Assembly (NCBI RefSeq): GCF_000239295.1
Contig: NZ_JH417807.1
Span: 1-64,000 of the forward strand
Length of the DNA: 64,000 bases
Origin: Flavonifractor plautii ATCC 29863
Lineage (GTDB): Bacteria > Bacillota > Clostridia > Oscillospirales > Oscillospiraceae
Reading direction: 5' to 3'
Positions 52,163 to 60,605 of this stretch are shown piece by piece. Made by a program: the position numbers and the translations under genes. The notes under the pieces were generated by a model. It worked only from the letters and a program-made list of their open reading frames with translations, did not search any database and was not told where the DNA came from. Positions within the stretch are counted from its first letter, which is position 1. Each line of letters opens with the position of its first letter.

Positions 52163-52197
52163 AAAAAAGCGGAGATTCTATCATCGAATCTCCGCTT
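52163..52197 (-). terminator. Leader hairpin of the ICE cluster
   Basis: A perfect 12-bp stem AAGCGGAGATTC (52167-52178) with 52186-52197 and a 7-nt loop, followed on the minus strand by TTTTTTG. It lies 41 nt before the first gene of the cluster, as an attenuator would. A weak TATAGT -10-like box is just upstream (about 52203-52208). Confidence 0.75.
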
Positions 52198-52270
52198 CAA
52201 TAACTATATTGGTTTTTCTCCGGGGGAAGGGAATCAGGTGTCCGTCCTCTTTGTGTTTTCGTATGGATAG

Positions 52271-52311
52271 AACAATGACTCACACATTTGGTCTGTGTGA
52301 GTCATTGTTTT

Positions 52312-52313
<2 letters not shown>
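52271..52313. terminator. Terminator 3' of minus-strand tRNA-Ala
   Basis: A perfect 16-bp stem (52271-52286 with 52294-52309) and 7-nt loop. It lies immediately beyond the 3' end of the minus-strand tRNA-Ala and probably ends its transcript. T-run on the plus strand. Confidence 0.8.
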
Positions 52314-52387
<74 letters not shown>

Positions 52388-52457
52388 ATGTTGCCAGAAA
52401 CCCTTGATTTTGCTGGATTTCTGAGCTATTCAATTTTTTGACTTTACTCTCCGTTGC

Positions 52458-52504
52458 GGGGGAGCATACCCGGTTGCTTGCGCTCCCAGCTGAGCTATAC
52501 CCCC
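52458..52504 (-). pseudogene. tRNA-Ala-like 5' half closed by a novel 3' segment
   Basis: Directly after the promoter, the first 23-25 nt of tRNA-Ala (GGGGGTATAGCTCAGCTGG...) are followed not by an anticodon arm but by ~20 unrelated nt. They end in CCCCC, which can pair with the 5' GGGGG. No T-arm and no CCA. Either a decayed tRNA or a tRNA-like RNA. Confidence 0.55.
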
Positions 52505-52543
52505 ATGTTCAATTTTTGCTGTTTTGCTGACCGAACGAATTGT

Positions 52544-52572
52544 ATTTTAGCAGAGTATTACCCATTTGTCAA
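52544..52572 (-). promoter_or_regulatory. Promoter of minus-strand tRNA unit
   Basis: TTGACA (52567-52572) and TAAAAT (52544-52549) with 17-nt spacing on the minus strand, a near-consensus sigma-A promoter reading into the tRNA-like segment and tRNA-Ala. Confidence 0.85.
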
Positions 52573-52578
52573 CTACTT

Positions 52579-52913
52579 TTTTCGCTTTTTTACAAATTCA
52601 TTTAGGTAAGCTGTGTGGACGGCGTATAAAAGTGAGAGCATCACGCAAATTGAATACTTCGTACTATGTTTGCAATTAATAATAGCATCTATCTTTTTGA
52701 CGCACGCAACCTGAACCGCCCCCCTCTTTTGAACAAGTCTAAAATATGTGCCCTGCATCTCCCAAGGGCTAAAAATTGGAACGGCACTCTTAGAGACTCC
52801 AGCAAAACGATATTTATTTTTGATTATGCCTGCTTATAATAGTCCACTATAGCGCTCAACTCCCAAATTACAAAGAACTCTCGCTCTTCTCGCTCTATTG
52901 GCAAAAAAACAAA
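52579..52913. other. AT-rich spacer between divergent tRNA promoters
   Basis: No supported gene. Several short frames lack ribosome sites. AT content is markedly higher than in neighbouring genes. Confidence 0.5.
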
Positions 52914-52920
52914 AAAGTAG

Positions 52921-52949
52921 TTGACAAATGGGTAATACTCTGCTAAAAT
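52921..52949 (+). promoter_or_regulatory. Promoter of plus-strand tRNA unit
   Basis: TTGACA (52921-52926) and TAAAAT (52944-52949), 17-nt spacing, identical to the divergent minus-strand copy. Confidence 0.85.
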
Positions 52950-52988
52950 ACAATTCGTTCGGTCAGCAAAACAGCAAAAATTGAACAT

Positions 52989-53043
52989 AGGGGTATAGCT
53001 CAGCTGGGAGCCTGGTACAAGCGTGTACTAGCACCCCTCACCA
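52989..53043 (+). pseudogene. tRNA-Ala-like mini-RNA ending in CCA
   Basis: The 5' portion AGGGGTATAGCTCAGCTGG is tRNA-Ala-like. It is followed by a 7-bp hairpin (CTGGTAC/GTACTAG, 6-nt loop), then ACCCCT, which pairs with the 5' AGGGGT, and CACCA. Acceptor and D-arm are present, the T-arm is missing. Decayed tRNA or T-armless tRNA-like RNA. Confidence 0.5.
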
Positions 53044-53060
53044 AAATTGAAAATCGAAAT

Positions 53061-53169
<109 letters not shown>

Positions 53170-53174
53170 TCAGA

Positions 53175-53204
53175 AATCCGTTTCCGCAAGGAAGCGGATT
53201 TTTG
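53175..53204 (+). terminator. Terminator of plus-strand tRNA-Ala
   Basis: AATCCGTTTCC (53175-53185) pairs with GGAAGCGGATT (53190-53200, one G-T pair) across GCAA, followed by TTTG TTT. Confidence 0.8.
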
Positions 53205-53205
53205 T

Positions 53206-54829
53206 TTATGCAGCAAAGGTCACTATGTCCAGGCCGCCGTTGAACTGCTCAAAGTCAATATTAAAGTCGATGTGCAGCTTATAGTCCCGGCAAACCTCCA
53301 CCCGCTTGATTAGGCATTTGACGATCATTTTCTTTGCCTCCAGGCTGGCGCTGTCATACATATCCGCCCAAGAAATGATGTCGTCATATTGAGCCTCCAG
53401 AGAGCTCAGGACAGTTTGCCCTTCCTCATAGGCGGCCTGGGCCGCTTCAAACTGCTTTTGGAGCTCGGTGCACTTGGCCTCGGCTTCGGACACCATAGAG
53501 CCCAGCAGGTCTTTGGAAAAGGCGCTTTCCCCGCGCAGGGCCTTGATGACCTCTGCTTTCAGCATATCTAATTCAACGGCAGCTTTGACGTGCTCCGCCC
53601 GGACACTTTGAAGCAACCGTTTCCGCTCCTCCATTTTTTCACGGTAACGAGTGTTGACAATCTCGCTTTTAGGGATTGCTTTCATGCGCTCAAAAATCTG
53701 ACGTACCATCTTATCAATGATCCCATCCAGAATATGGGCCGTGTAGCCCGTCTGCCCGTCACAGTCTGTCTGTTTGCGGGTTTTACCATAGCAGATATAC
53801 CGCACCCGCTTGATCACCCGGCGGGGATCGTCTTTACAAGGGTATGCCTTCCCGCTGGTGGTGAGAGTGAGCCTTGCTCCACAATGGCCGCAAAAGACAT
53901 TTCCAGACAAGAGGGACTGCCCGCCAATGTTGCGGGGAACAGTGCGTTCCTTTTCGGCAGCGTTGGCCCGGTTTGTGCGGATGCGCTGAGCGGCCTCAAA
54001 TAACTCCGGTTCAATAATCTGTAAATGCGGGAGCACCTTGGAACGGCTCTCACCGCTGCGGAGTACGTCTGTATAGGTCAGGTTACAGATGATACCCCGG
54101 ATGGTGGCGTGATGCCACATCTTGCCGCTGCGGGCCCGGTAGCCCTGGTTATTTAATGTAGGTGGCGATCCGCTGGGCTCCGTAGCCCTCGTGTACATAC
54201 TTATCAAAGACAATGCGGACGACAGCGGCCTCGGTTTCGCTGAGGGCCAGCTCGTAAACCTCGTGCTTGCGCTTGTTCACCCGCCCGCTTTTCAAAAGGT
54301 CATAGCCATAGGGGGCGACGCCACCCTTGAAGCCTCCATCCTCCACAAGCTACCCCAGAGCGGTTTTGGTACGGATGGAGGTTTTTTCGCTTTCGCCGTC
54401 CGCCTGCCAGAAGCGGATGTAGTTGGTGAGCTTGTCGGTGTGATTGTCAAACCGCTGCTCACCCTCCTGGGTACTCCAAACCCGGACGCCGTTCTTGACG
54501 AACCATTCCACCACAAAGGGCGTTTCGTCTGCGATCCGCCCGATGCGGTCAAACATGAACACCAGCAGAATATCAAACTTGCCCTGCCGGGCCCGTTCCT
54601 TGATGATTTGTAGCTTGTCCCGGTTTTCCGCCCGTACCTTATGGCCGGAAACGCCATCCTCCTGTTCCTCGTGAACAATCGTCCAGCCCATTTTCTCGCA
54701 AAAGGCGTGGCAGGCTTTCCACTGCATGGGAATGTCGGCCTGGTTTTTATCGTTGTGATCCACCTGCTTATCGGTAGACACCCGGTATAAACAGTCAACG
54801 CGAGTGCCAGTTATCATTTGATTTTCCAT
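53206..54829 (-). pseudogene. Large serine recombinase, inactivated
   Basis: Three consecutive pieces make one ~540-codon recombinase. The N-terminal catalytic part (54829-54350) has RVSTDKQ with the nucleophile Ser. It ends at an in-frame TAG (54350-54352) after TKTALG, where relatives have Gln. The middle piece (54349-54149) carries GGVAPYGYDLLKSGR. A single extra A near 54150 (ATTAAATAACC) then shifts the frame into the C-terminal zinc-ribbon and coiled-coil part (CGHCGARLTL ... ending DIVTFAA). If the sequence is right, the enzyme is dead; two small errors would explain it too. Tail next to tRNA-Ala. Confidence 0.88.
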
Positions 54830-54902
54830 GTATAAGCCATCCTTTCAAATGTCATTTAGGCAGGTGAAAAGAGGCTTTTCGTACGCAGGATTTTTGAACT
54901 TG

Positions 54903-55115
54903 TCAAGGTGCATAGGGACTACCCCCACCATTATTATCCCTCTGTTCCGAGGGCTTGACAAGGATGACTCCGGGCCGGGTGGATGTGGTCTGCGCCACAA
55001 AGGACGAGAGCAAAATCTGCTTGACCTGCCCAATGGCCACGGTGTTTTGTGACTCCGCAAAGGTGGCGGATATTTCAAACCCATCAATGGCAAAAACGGC
55101 ATTTGACTTTGGCAT
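54903..55115 (-). CDS. Small conserved mobile-element protein, 70 aa
   Basis: A 70-residue protein with an excellent GAGGAGG ribosome site 6 nt before the ATG. NAVFAIDGFEISATFAESQN then GQVKQILLSSFVAQT resembles small proteins I recall beside serine recombinases in Clostridia elements. Function unknown. It ends SEQRDNNGGGSPYAP. Confidence 0.72.
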   Translation of the reverse strand: MPKSNAVFAIDGFEISATFAESQNTVAIGQVKQILLSSFVAQTTSTRPGVILVKPSEQRDNNGGGSPYAP

Positions 55116-55527
55116 ATACGGCCTCCTCTCTCATGGATGGACTGACACGGACAAACTCCCCGTTGTCCCGTGGGGAAACGAACAGGGCCAGCACCGTTCC
55201 TGATGCTGGCCCTGTTCCTTGCCTCACTTCTGGACAAAGTATCCATAGGTCTAAAGATGGGGCCGCCGCACTCATTTTCTTGGCCTGTCGTTAGACAGCA
55301 ATACTCGGCGCGACGGCCCCGCACAAAGGGGCGGCGGCCCGGACAGTCAGGCGGCCAACCTGACCCGGCGGATCGTGGCCGTGGGATGGCCTGTCCCACT
55401 TGCGGCGCTGGTGTCAGACACCCACCGCTGAGCTCCCCGTGCTATATCAGGGGCCCCGGTGTCCCTTTGTTGAGAGGAACTTCCTCTCATATACCACCAG
55501 AAAAAGGGGGACAAATGGAGATGGCAG
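55116..55527. other. GC-rich structured non-coding region
   Basis: Contains a 14-bp hairpin (55180-55193 with 55204-55217), a 9-bp palindrome TGAGAGGAA-C-TTCCTCTCA (55471-55489) and the 15-mer ACTTCTGGACAAAGT (55226-55240) that recurs in the palindrome at 59059. Open frames here look like shadows. An old oriT is possible. Confidence 0.45.
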
Positions 55528-55950
55528 TTAGAAATTTTCCTGCAAATATTTTTTCATCTGCTTGATACCGCTCTCTACCGAGTGCCGGACGGCGCTTTTG
55601 TCTACGCCCTCCTCACGGGCAATCTGACGGTAGCTCTTTCCCAGGATCAAATGAGCGTCCACGCGGCGGCCCTGGAGCTCCGGCAGGGAGTTGAGGGCGT
55701 TCCACAGCCGGAAAAACAGCTCCTTGCGATCCATAAGCTCCTGGGGACTGGGCTCGTGCAGGCAAGCGGAGTATTCGATCCCATCATCACAATCCAGGGA
55801 GTAGAACGCCTTGTTGTAGCGTACTCGTTCCGCATGGGCGGCCTCACGCCGCTTGCTGGCTATGAGTTCCTCGGCCACTTCATCGGAAACCTCTATGTAT
55901 TCGTCGTGGGTGTACCACGGGTAAAAGTCTTTCAGATTGATGGTCGTCAT
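55528..55950 (-). CDS. Sigma-70 region 4-like / HTH regulator
   Basis: A 140-residue protein with a C-terminal HTH (LILGKSYRQIAREEGVDKSA then VRHSVESGIKQMKKYL), like the sigma-factor-type genes of Tn916-family elements (Orf7). The N-terminus (LKDFYPWYTHDEYIEVSDEV) is typical of those. Probably regulates excision or transfer genes of the small element; divergent from the XRE gene. Confidence 0.8.
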   Translation of the reverse strand: MTTINLKDFYPWYTHDEYIEVSDEVAEELIASKRREAAHAERVRYNKAFYSLDCDDGIEYSACLHEPSPQELMDRKELFFRLWNALNSLPELQGRRVDAHLILGKSYRQIAREEGVDKSAVRHSVESGIKQMKKYLQENF

Positions 55951-56256
55951 TTGTAATTCCTCCGTTCAGATGGTTAGGGGATGAATGGCAATCTGAACGG
56001 GGGAAGGTGGAGAGCGGCATCGAAACTCAACTCGTTTCTCTTTTCTTGATATGAATCGCAGTACACTTTGTTTTCCGTACCGAACTTCTATGCAACATTG
56101 AAATTCACATTCGACAACTCAGAAAACCAAAGTGGCCTAGGATTCATCGAAACCTCCCTTCACCAAACAAATAAATTGTAATACCTAAAAAAGGCGCACT
56201 GTGATGAATTTAGTCAGAAAAGAGTGTATTGTAAAATATTTTTGAGGTGAATTATA
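55951..56256. other. Divergent regulatory intergenic region
   Basis: 306 bp between the sigma-like (minus) and XRE (plus) genes. A TAAAAT box with flanking T/A runs lies about 25 nt before the XRE start. No gene. Probably contains operators for the XRE protein. Confidence 0.5.
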
Positions 56257-56607
56257 ATGCAATCTTATTCTAGGCCTTTAGGCGACGCAGTAAAGCGTGC
56301 GCGAGCTGAACTTGGTTTCACACAGAATCAAGTTGCAGAAGCGGCAGATATTGATGTGCGTACAGTACTGAACATAGAGAACTATAAAGGCAATCCTAAA
56401 ATGGAAGTGCTCTTCCCTCTTGTGCGTGTGTTGAAAATGGACTCCAGAGAGATTTTCTATCCAGAAATGCGTCGTGAAAGTCCAGCAATTCGCCGGTTGC
56501 GCTTCTTGATAGAAGAATGTAGTGAAGAAGAAGCAACGGCTTTAGCACCTGCGATAGAGTCTATTCTGTCTGTATTGAGATCAAAAACAGCTGCTACGGT
56601 TGGCTAA
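56257..56607 (+). CDS. XRE-family transcriptional regulator
   Basis: A 116-residue Cro/CI-type protein. HTH at ~15-65: KRARAELGFTQNQVAEAADI then DVRTVLNIENYKGNPKMEVL. A helical C-terminal part follows. Typical ICE/prophage master regulator. GAGGTG ribosome site before the ATG. Confidence 0.88.
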   Translation: MQSYSRPLGDAVKRARAELGFTQNQVAEAADIDVRTVLNIENYKGNPKMEVLFPLVRVLKMDSREIFYPEMRRESPAIRRLRFLIEECSEEEATALAPAIESILSVLRSKTAATVG

Positions 56608-56621
56608 TCATAAAAAAGAGA

Positions 56622-56656
56622 GCTTGCATCCCTTATATTGGGGAAGCAGGCTCTTC
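56622..56656. terminator. Convergent hairpin between XRE and KTR genes
   Basis: AGAGCTTGC pairs with GCAGGCTCT (one mismatch) with an A-run on the plus-strand 5' side. Serves the minus-strand direction best. Confidence 0.5.
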
Positions 56657-56660
56657 ATGC

Positions 56661-56906
56661 CTAAGTGTCAGGCTCTTTGTTTACTACCATTTTCAGTTGT
56701 ACGACATCTACCCTGATTTCCTTTTTACATTTAGGGCAGTAAAGGGGGAATTTCACAAGGACAGTATCTGCATATATTTTTGTTCGTGTCTTTCCACCAC
56801 AAATTGGGCAGCAAACCCACAGTGAGCCTTGTTGATCGTTTTTTACTGGTTCTATTCCGTCGTGTCTCTGCGTTAATCGGCGGGATCTATCAGACGAAAT
56901 ATACAT
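56661..56906 (-). CDS. Cysteine-rich KTR-domain protein
   Basis: Up to 81 residues with CPICGGKTRTKIY (~33-45) and FPLYCPKCKKEIRVDV (~53-68), the CxxC-x-KTR ... CPKCK signature of the cysteine-rich KTR family found in Firmicutes ICEs, a probable zinc ribbon. The start at 56906 lacks a well-placed ribosome site; internal starts are not evident. Confidence 0.8.
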   Translation of the reverse strand: MYISSDRSRRLTQRHDGIEPVKNDQQGSLWVCCPICGGKTRTKIYADTVLVKFPLYCPKCKKEIRVDVVQLKMVVNKEPDT

Positions 56907-56918
56907 ACCCTCAAAAGG

Positions 56919-57980
56919 TTAGTTGGCTTCGATCGAGATTTGATGATTTCCGTATTTCACATAGTCTACCTGAGACAGATCCAACGGAGCGGCGAACACA
57001 TAATACTCCATGCCTTCCATACCCGCACTCTCACTAATAGCTACTGTGGAGCCGTCCTTTAAGACAACTTCCAAGGGACCGACATACGGAACAATGCGGT
57101 TGTTGTTAGGTTCTGTAGCGGAGTAACTGAAAGTAAGGCTCAAAGGAGAAAGAGTCAGGTTCTCCAGCGTACTGGTATATCCATATTCTTCATCCGTCCA
57201 GGTCAGGCCAGCCGTATCCAGCGAGAGTATCTCGGTATCATTATAAAGGGTAATGTCGAAGGAAAACTCTCCACTCAGAATTTGAGTATATTCCTTTTCG
57301 GGAGTCTGAAGCCATAGCCCATGAAGTGTAAGCTGCTTGGACACCTCGTCATTGAAACGGACATCGGTTCCGGTTTGAGTTCCAATCCAGATAACACCTT
57401 CTTTCAAATTATCCTGGGGATTTTCATCAGGGAGCCAATCACATTTGAGGATGTAACCACTATCGGAATAGGCACCATCCTCAAAGGTAAGCTCCAATGC
57501 TTCACCAGGCCCAAAAAGCTGGTAGCATCCATCTGTCTTGCTATCATAATCGGGCAGAATCACATCTTCCGGTGCCTTGATCTGGAGGCGGAGATAGTAA
57601 ACGTTTTCGTCGGCCAGAGCTACAATAGGTGTAATGGTTGTGCCGTTGCTGGTTACACCATTCTCAAAAGTCTTTCCCATCTGGTCAATGACCTGAATCT
57701 GGCCATCCGAAAGAGAGCCATTCTTTTCAGCAAAGAAATTTTGAAGCAGCGCTCCCGCACCGAGTACATGACCAACTGCCAACGCAGAAACAGTAAGTGT
57801 AGAAATGATTGCTGCAACCGCCAAAAAACGAAGTGGACGGATGTGTTTCCGCGGTTTATTCATTGATACTTTATTCATAGTTAACTCCTTAATCCGTGAC
57901 GAGGAGTAAGGAGTAGTAATGCCCAAATCCAAACCCTCCACCGGGTATGAATCCAGCAAATCGGAAATATTACGCTTCAT
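56919..57980 (-). CDS. DUF4179-like membrane anti-sigma-type protein
   Basis: A 353-residue protein with one membrane helix (~47-70, PLRFLAVAAIISTLTVSALA) and an extracellular domain. The short cytosolic N-terminus and the gene's overlap with an ECF sigma gene fit an anti-sigma factor of DUF4179 type. ATG at 57980 has AGGAAGGG upstream and overlaps the sigma stop. Confidence 0.82.
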   Translation of the reverse strand: MKRNISDLLDSYPVEGLDLGITTPYSSSRIKELTMNKVSMNKPRKHIRPLRFLAVAAIISTLTVSALAVGHVLGAGALLQNFFAEKNGSLSDGQIQVIDQMGKTFENGVTSNGTTITPIVALADENVYYLRLQIKAPEDVILPDYDSKTDGCYQLFGPGEALELTFEDGAYSDSGYILKCDWLPDENPQDNLKEGVIWIGTQTGTDVRFNDEVSKQLTLHGLWLQTPEKEYTQILSGEFSFDITLYNDTEILSLDTAGLTWTDEEYGYTSTLENLTLSPLSLTFSYSATEPNNNRIVPYVGPLEVVLKDGSTVAISESAGMEGMEYYVFAAPLDLSQVDYVKYGNHQISIEAN

Positions 57981-58521
57981 TAACAAATCCCTTCCTCGTC
58001 AGTATTTCTTTTAGTTTTGCGCGACCTCTTCTTAGCCTGGTTTTGATGGTTGATTCATTGATTGCCATGCTAAGGGAGATTTCTTGAATCGTTTGAGCGT
58101 AGTAATAATATCGTAAAAAAATCTCTTGATCTTGTTCTGGCAACGATTGGATTGCTTTACGAACGAGCCGTTGCTCCTCGGCCTGCTCAACATCATTCAG
58201 CGGGTCATTGGGGCCGGGAATATCAAGAAAATCATCTTCTAGCGGAAGAGTCTTTCCCATCTTCCGTAACTTGTTTTTGGCTTTATTTCTCGCAACGGCA
58301 GCAAGCCACCCTTTTACAAAACCCGGTTTCAATTCGGATGATTGCTGCCATGCAGCCAGAAATACATCTGATACGACCTCCTCTCCGTCCTCCTGGGACA
58401 TAGCACCGCGAAGAATATTCCATACCACAGTAGAAACATAAGGTATGTAAATATCCATAAGTGACTCTAGCCCAGACGGATCACCGGTTTGCATTTTATG
58501 CAATATGGCATCTTCTCTCAT
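57970..58521 (-). CDS. ECF-type RNA polymerase sigma factor
   Basis: A 183-residue sigma factor. Region 2 (EEVVSDVFLAAWQQSSELKP, ~47-66) and region 4 (LPEQDQEIFLRYYYYAQTIQ then SMAINESTIKTRLRRGRAKL). Overlaps the downstream anti-sigma-like gene by 11 nt. An accessory stress or element regulator pair. Confidence 0.9.
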   Translation of the reverse strand: MREDAILHKMQTGDPSGLESLMDIYIPYVSTVVWNILRGAMSQEDGEEVVSDVFLAAWQQSSELKPGFVKGWLAAVARNKAKNKLRKMGKTLPLEDDFLDIPGPNDPLNDVEQAEEQRLVRKAIQSLPEQDQEIFLRYYYYAQTIQEISLSMAINESTIKTRLRRGRAKLKEILTRKGFVNEA

Positions 58522-58613
58522 AAGAAAGGCTCCTAACTGTCTTTGAAAGCTGCTTTCGCTTATAATATCACACCATTTTGATGCTAGGTTTCAAAAATTT
58601 TTGCTTTTGACGG

Positions 58614-58784
58614 CTACTGAAATCGGTAACAGTTTTGGGAATATTCATCGATGAATTTGAGATATTGTTCACGGCTCGTAATTTCTAACGGTAGTCCGTT
58701 TTCCGTAGTATGAAATGATACAATGTGATTTTTCTCGTCGATCCATACTCGCCATGATTCGCACAGCTCTTTTTCTACTTCCAT
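58614..58784 (-). CDS. Small conserved hypothetical, 56 aa
   Basis: ATG at 58784 with GGAGGG 7 nt upstream. The protein starts MEVEKELCESWRVWIDEKNH and contains VSFHTTENGLPLEITSREQY. I believe similar ~55-residue proteins occur in Firmicutes elements; function unknown. Confidence 0.65.
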   Translation of the reverse strand: MEVEKELCESWRVWIDEKNHIVSFHTTENGLPLEITSREQYLKFIDEYSQNCYRFQ

Positions 58785-59117
58785 TCGGTATCCCTCCATC
58801 TACAACGCTTGCTTAGGAAAACTCTTAATAAAAATAATTATTATAACAAGGATGGAATTTGTTTTATATAACCTCGCATCACTAATATCACATAAAAACT
58901 GTGCGTAGTTTCAAAAATTAAAAAAGGAAATATGTGGAATATAGAGAGCGTGTGGCATTGCAATTTTGGCAAGCAATTCGGGTGTGGCCACACTCCGAAA
59001 TTTTCACAGGCCGCAGACCCGTGAAAATGCTTGTTGTGGAGCTCCCCAAACCCGCTGAACTTCTGGACACTTTGTCCAGAAGTCCCGGCGCAAGCGCCTG
59101 TTGTCGGCGGCCCGGGG
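58785..59117. other. Non-coding region with palindromic mobilisation motif
   Basis: AT-rich near 58800-58930, then GC-rich. It holds the perfect 11-bp inverted repeat ACTTCTGGACA/TGTCCAGAAGT (59059-59083). The half-site plus AAGT recurs at 55226. Candidate oriT or relaxase site of the decayed mobilisation unit. No gene. Confidence 0.5.
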
Positions 59118-60350
59118 CTATCGCTCCTGGGCCTTATTTTCACGCCTATCCGTATGGCCGAGCAGATGGTCAATGTTCGCCTTGACCGCCACGGCCTGCC
59201 GCATATCCGCCTGGGCCTTGCGGTATTCCGCATAAAGGGCCTTTTTCTTTTCGGAGAGCTCCCGGCGCTGCTTTTTCAGCGTGTCCATTTTGGGGAGCTT
59301 TGCCCCGCCCAAAAGTTCACTCATGGCCGTCTTTGCCGCCCGGTAGTCTGCCAGCTCCGCCTCGTGCTGGGCCAGATATTTTCTGCTATACCGGGCCGCC
59401 TTGTAGCCGTCAAACACAGGCCGCGTCTTTGCGTACTGCACCACCGCGCCCATGAGCTCGGAGGTTTTGGCAAGGGTGGCCTCCGTGTCCCGCAGCTCCC
59501 CGGCCAGTTTGTGAGCCCGATCCACCGCCGCCTCGGTGCTGGATGCCAGCGCCGCATAGTCCATAAGATCGTGTTCCCGGAGATACAGGAGCGCGGCGGC
59601 CATCTGCTTTATGTTATAGACTTTGGCCCACCGCTCATAAGCCGAGCCCTTGCCCTGGGCCATGCGCTCTTGAATGTCGATGATCAGATTGACGCGCCGG
59701 GCCGGGGCCGGGCTGTCCTGGGGCAGCTCCGGGATGGGCCGTTCCCCGGCAATCGCCGCCCGGATGTCATCGGGATCGAAACCGGGGCCCAGGGTGGATG
59801 CCCGCAGGCGGGTGTACTTATCCTGTCCAGGGGCCAGGAACGAGATCGCGCCGCCCCGCCCATGCTTCACTTGAAAGCCGGACTCCTCCATGAGCCGCAG
59901 AAACGCCGGGAAGTAAGTCGGCGGGCTTTTGCTCCAGAGCCGCCACGATCCCCAGCCGCACCCGCTGCTGGGCCGAGGGTGGCTTTTCCCCGATCCATTG
60001 TCTATAGTGAAGAAAACGGCCCTTGCTATGCTGCTTCGGATTTTGAATGATAGACAGCTCGTGCTCAATGCACACCCGGTCAGAGAGCCGCCGCACCGCA
60101 AAGCTGGAGCCGATGAAGTTATGGAATTTCCGGGAACAGTCCTGGGCGGTGGAGTTGTAATAAATGTGATTGTGAATGTGGCTCTTGTCAATGTGGGTGC
60201 AGACGAAGAACTGATACGTGCCCTTTGTCCAGCGCATGGCTGTTTCATAGCCGATTTTGTTTGCCTCCTCCGGCGTGACCTCGCCGGGCGGGAACGCCTG
60301 CCGGATCTGAAAAAACAGGGCCCCGCGCTCCATGCCTGTGTCCTATAAAG
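59118..60350 (-). pseudogene. MobA/MobL-type relaxase, truncated and frameshifted
   Basis: The C-terminal ~290 residues (LRLMEESGFQVKHGRGG ... ending ENKAQER) and the N-terminal piece starting near 60333 (FQIRQAFPPGEVTPEEANKI, then CTHIDKSHIHNHIYYNS with the HxHNH relaxase histidines) are one relaxase. A one-base insertion near 59928 (GACTTAC) breaks it. The first ~80 residues are absent, and the upstream sequence suggests a further shift in a T6 run near 60318. A remnant of a mobilisable element. Confidence 0.85.
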
Positions 60351-60605
60351 AAGTGACAGGACGGAACAGGCAGACGGGCGAGTGGTGACAAGAGAACAGG
60401 GGACCGACTAAGAAAGTCGGCCCCCTGTCTTTTTATGCCTTCACGGCTCCTGGCGCTGGGTCTCTGCGCTCTGGCTCCTCTGGTTGTGCTCTGGTCCCTC
60501 GTCCTCCGTCCTATGCCCCGCAGGGCATGAGAGCGACGCAATTCCCACGGGGACCAGCCCCCGGAATGCAGAAACCCAGCGGCGGGGAATTGCATGGAGC
60601 GGGAC
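60351..60605. other. Non-coding junction sequence
   Basis: GC-rich stretch between the relaxase remnant and the truncated secreted-protein gene, with shadow frames in several registers. Probably a mobile-element/chromosome boundary. Confidence 0.4.
60396..60435 (+). terminator. Terminator-like hairpin
   Basis: ACAGGGG-CCGACT pairs with AGTCGG-CCCCTGT (one mismatch), followed by CTTTTT on the plus strand. It has no obvious plus-strand gene to serve and lies upstream of the relaxase remnant. Confidence 0.6.

Larger units (their letters stand above)
52483..53010. repeat. ~95-bp inverted repeat carrying promoter and tRNA 5' half
   Basis: The minus-strand arm (52483-52578) and plus-strand arm (about 52914-53010) are essentially identical: promoter, leader and first ~21 nt of tRNA-Ala. 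A first-base difference (G versus A) of the tRNA segment is one visible change. A 335-bp AT-rich spacer separates the arms. Confidence 0.85.

Noticed and set aside
52573-52758. 61-codon minus-strand gene in the tRNA spacer
   Set aside because: AT-rich spacer, no ribosome site, and the frame runs into the tRNA promoter.
53206-54213. Stand-alone zinc-ribbon protein
   Set aside because: It is the frameshifted C-terminal part of the serine recombinase; reading through the extra A restores continuity.
59321-60050. Plus-strand gene opposite the relaxase remnant
   Set aside because: Translation is an antisense shadow of the relaxase coding strand.
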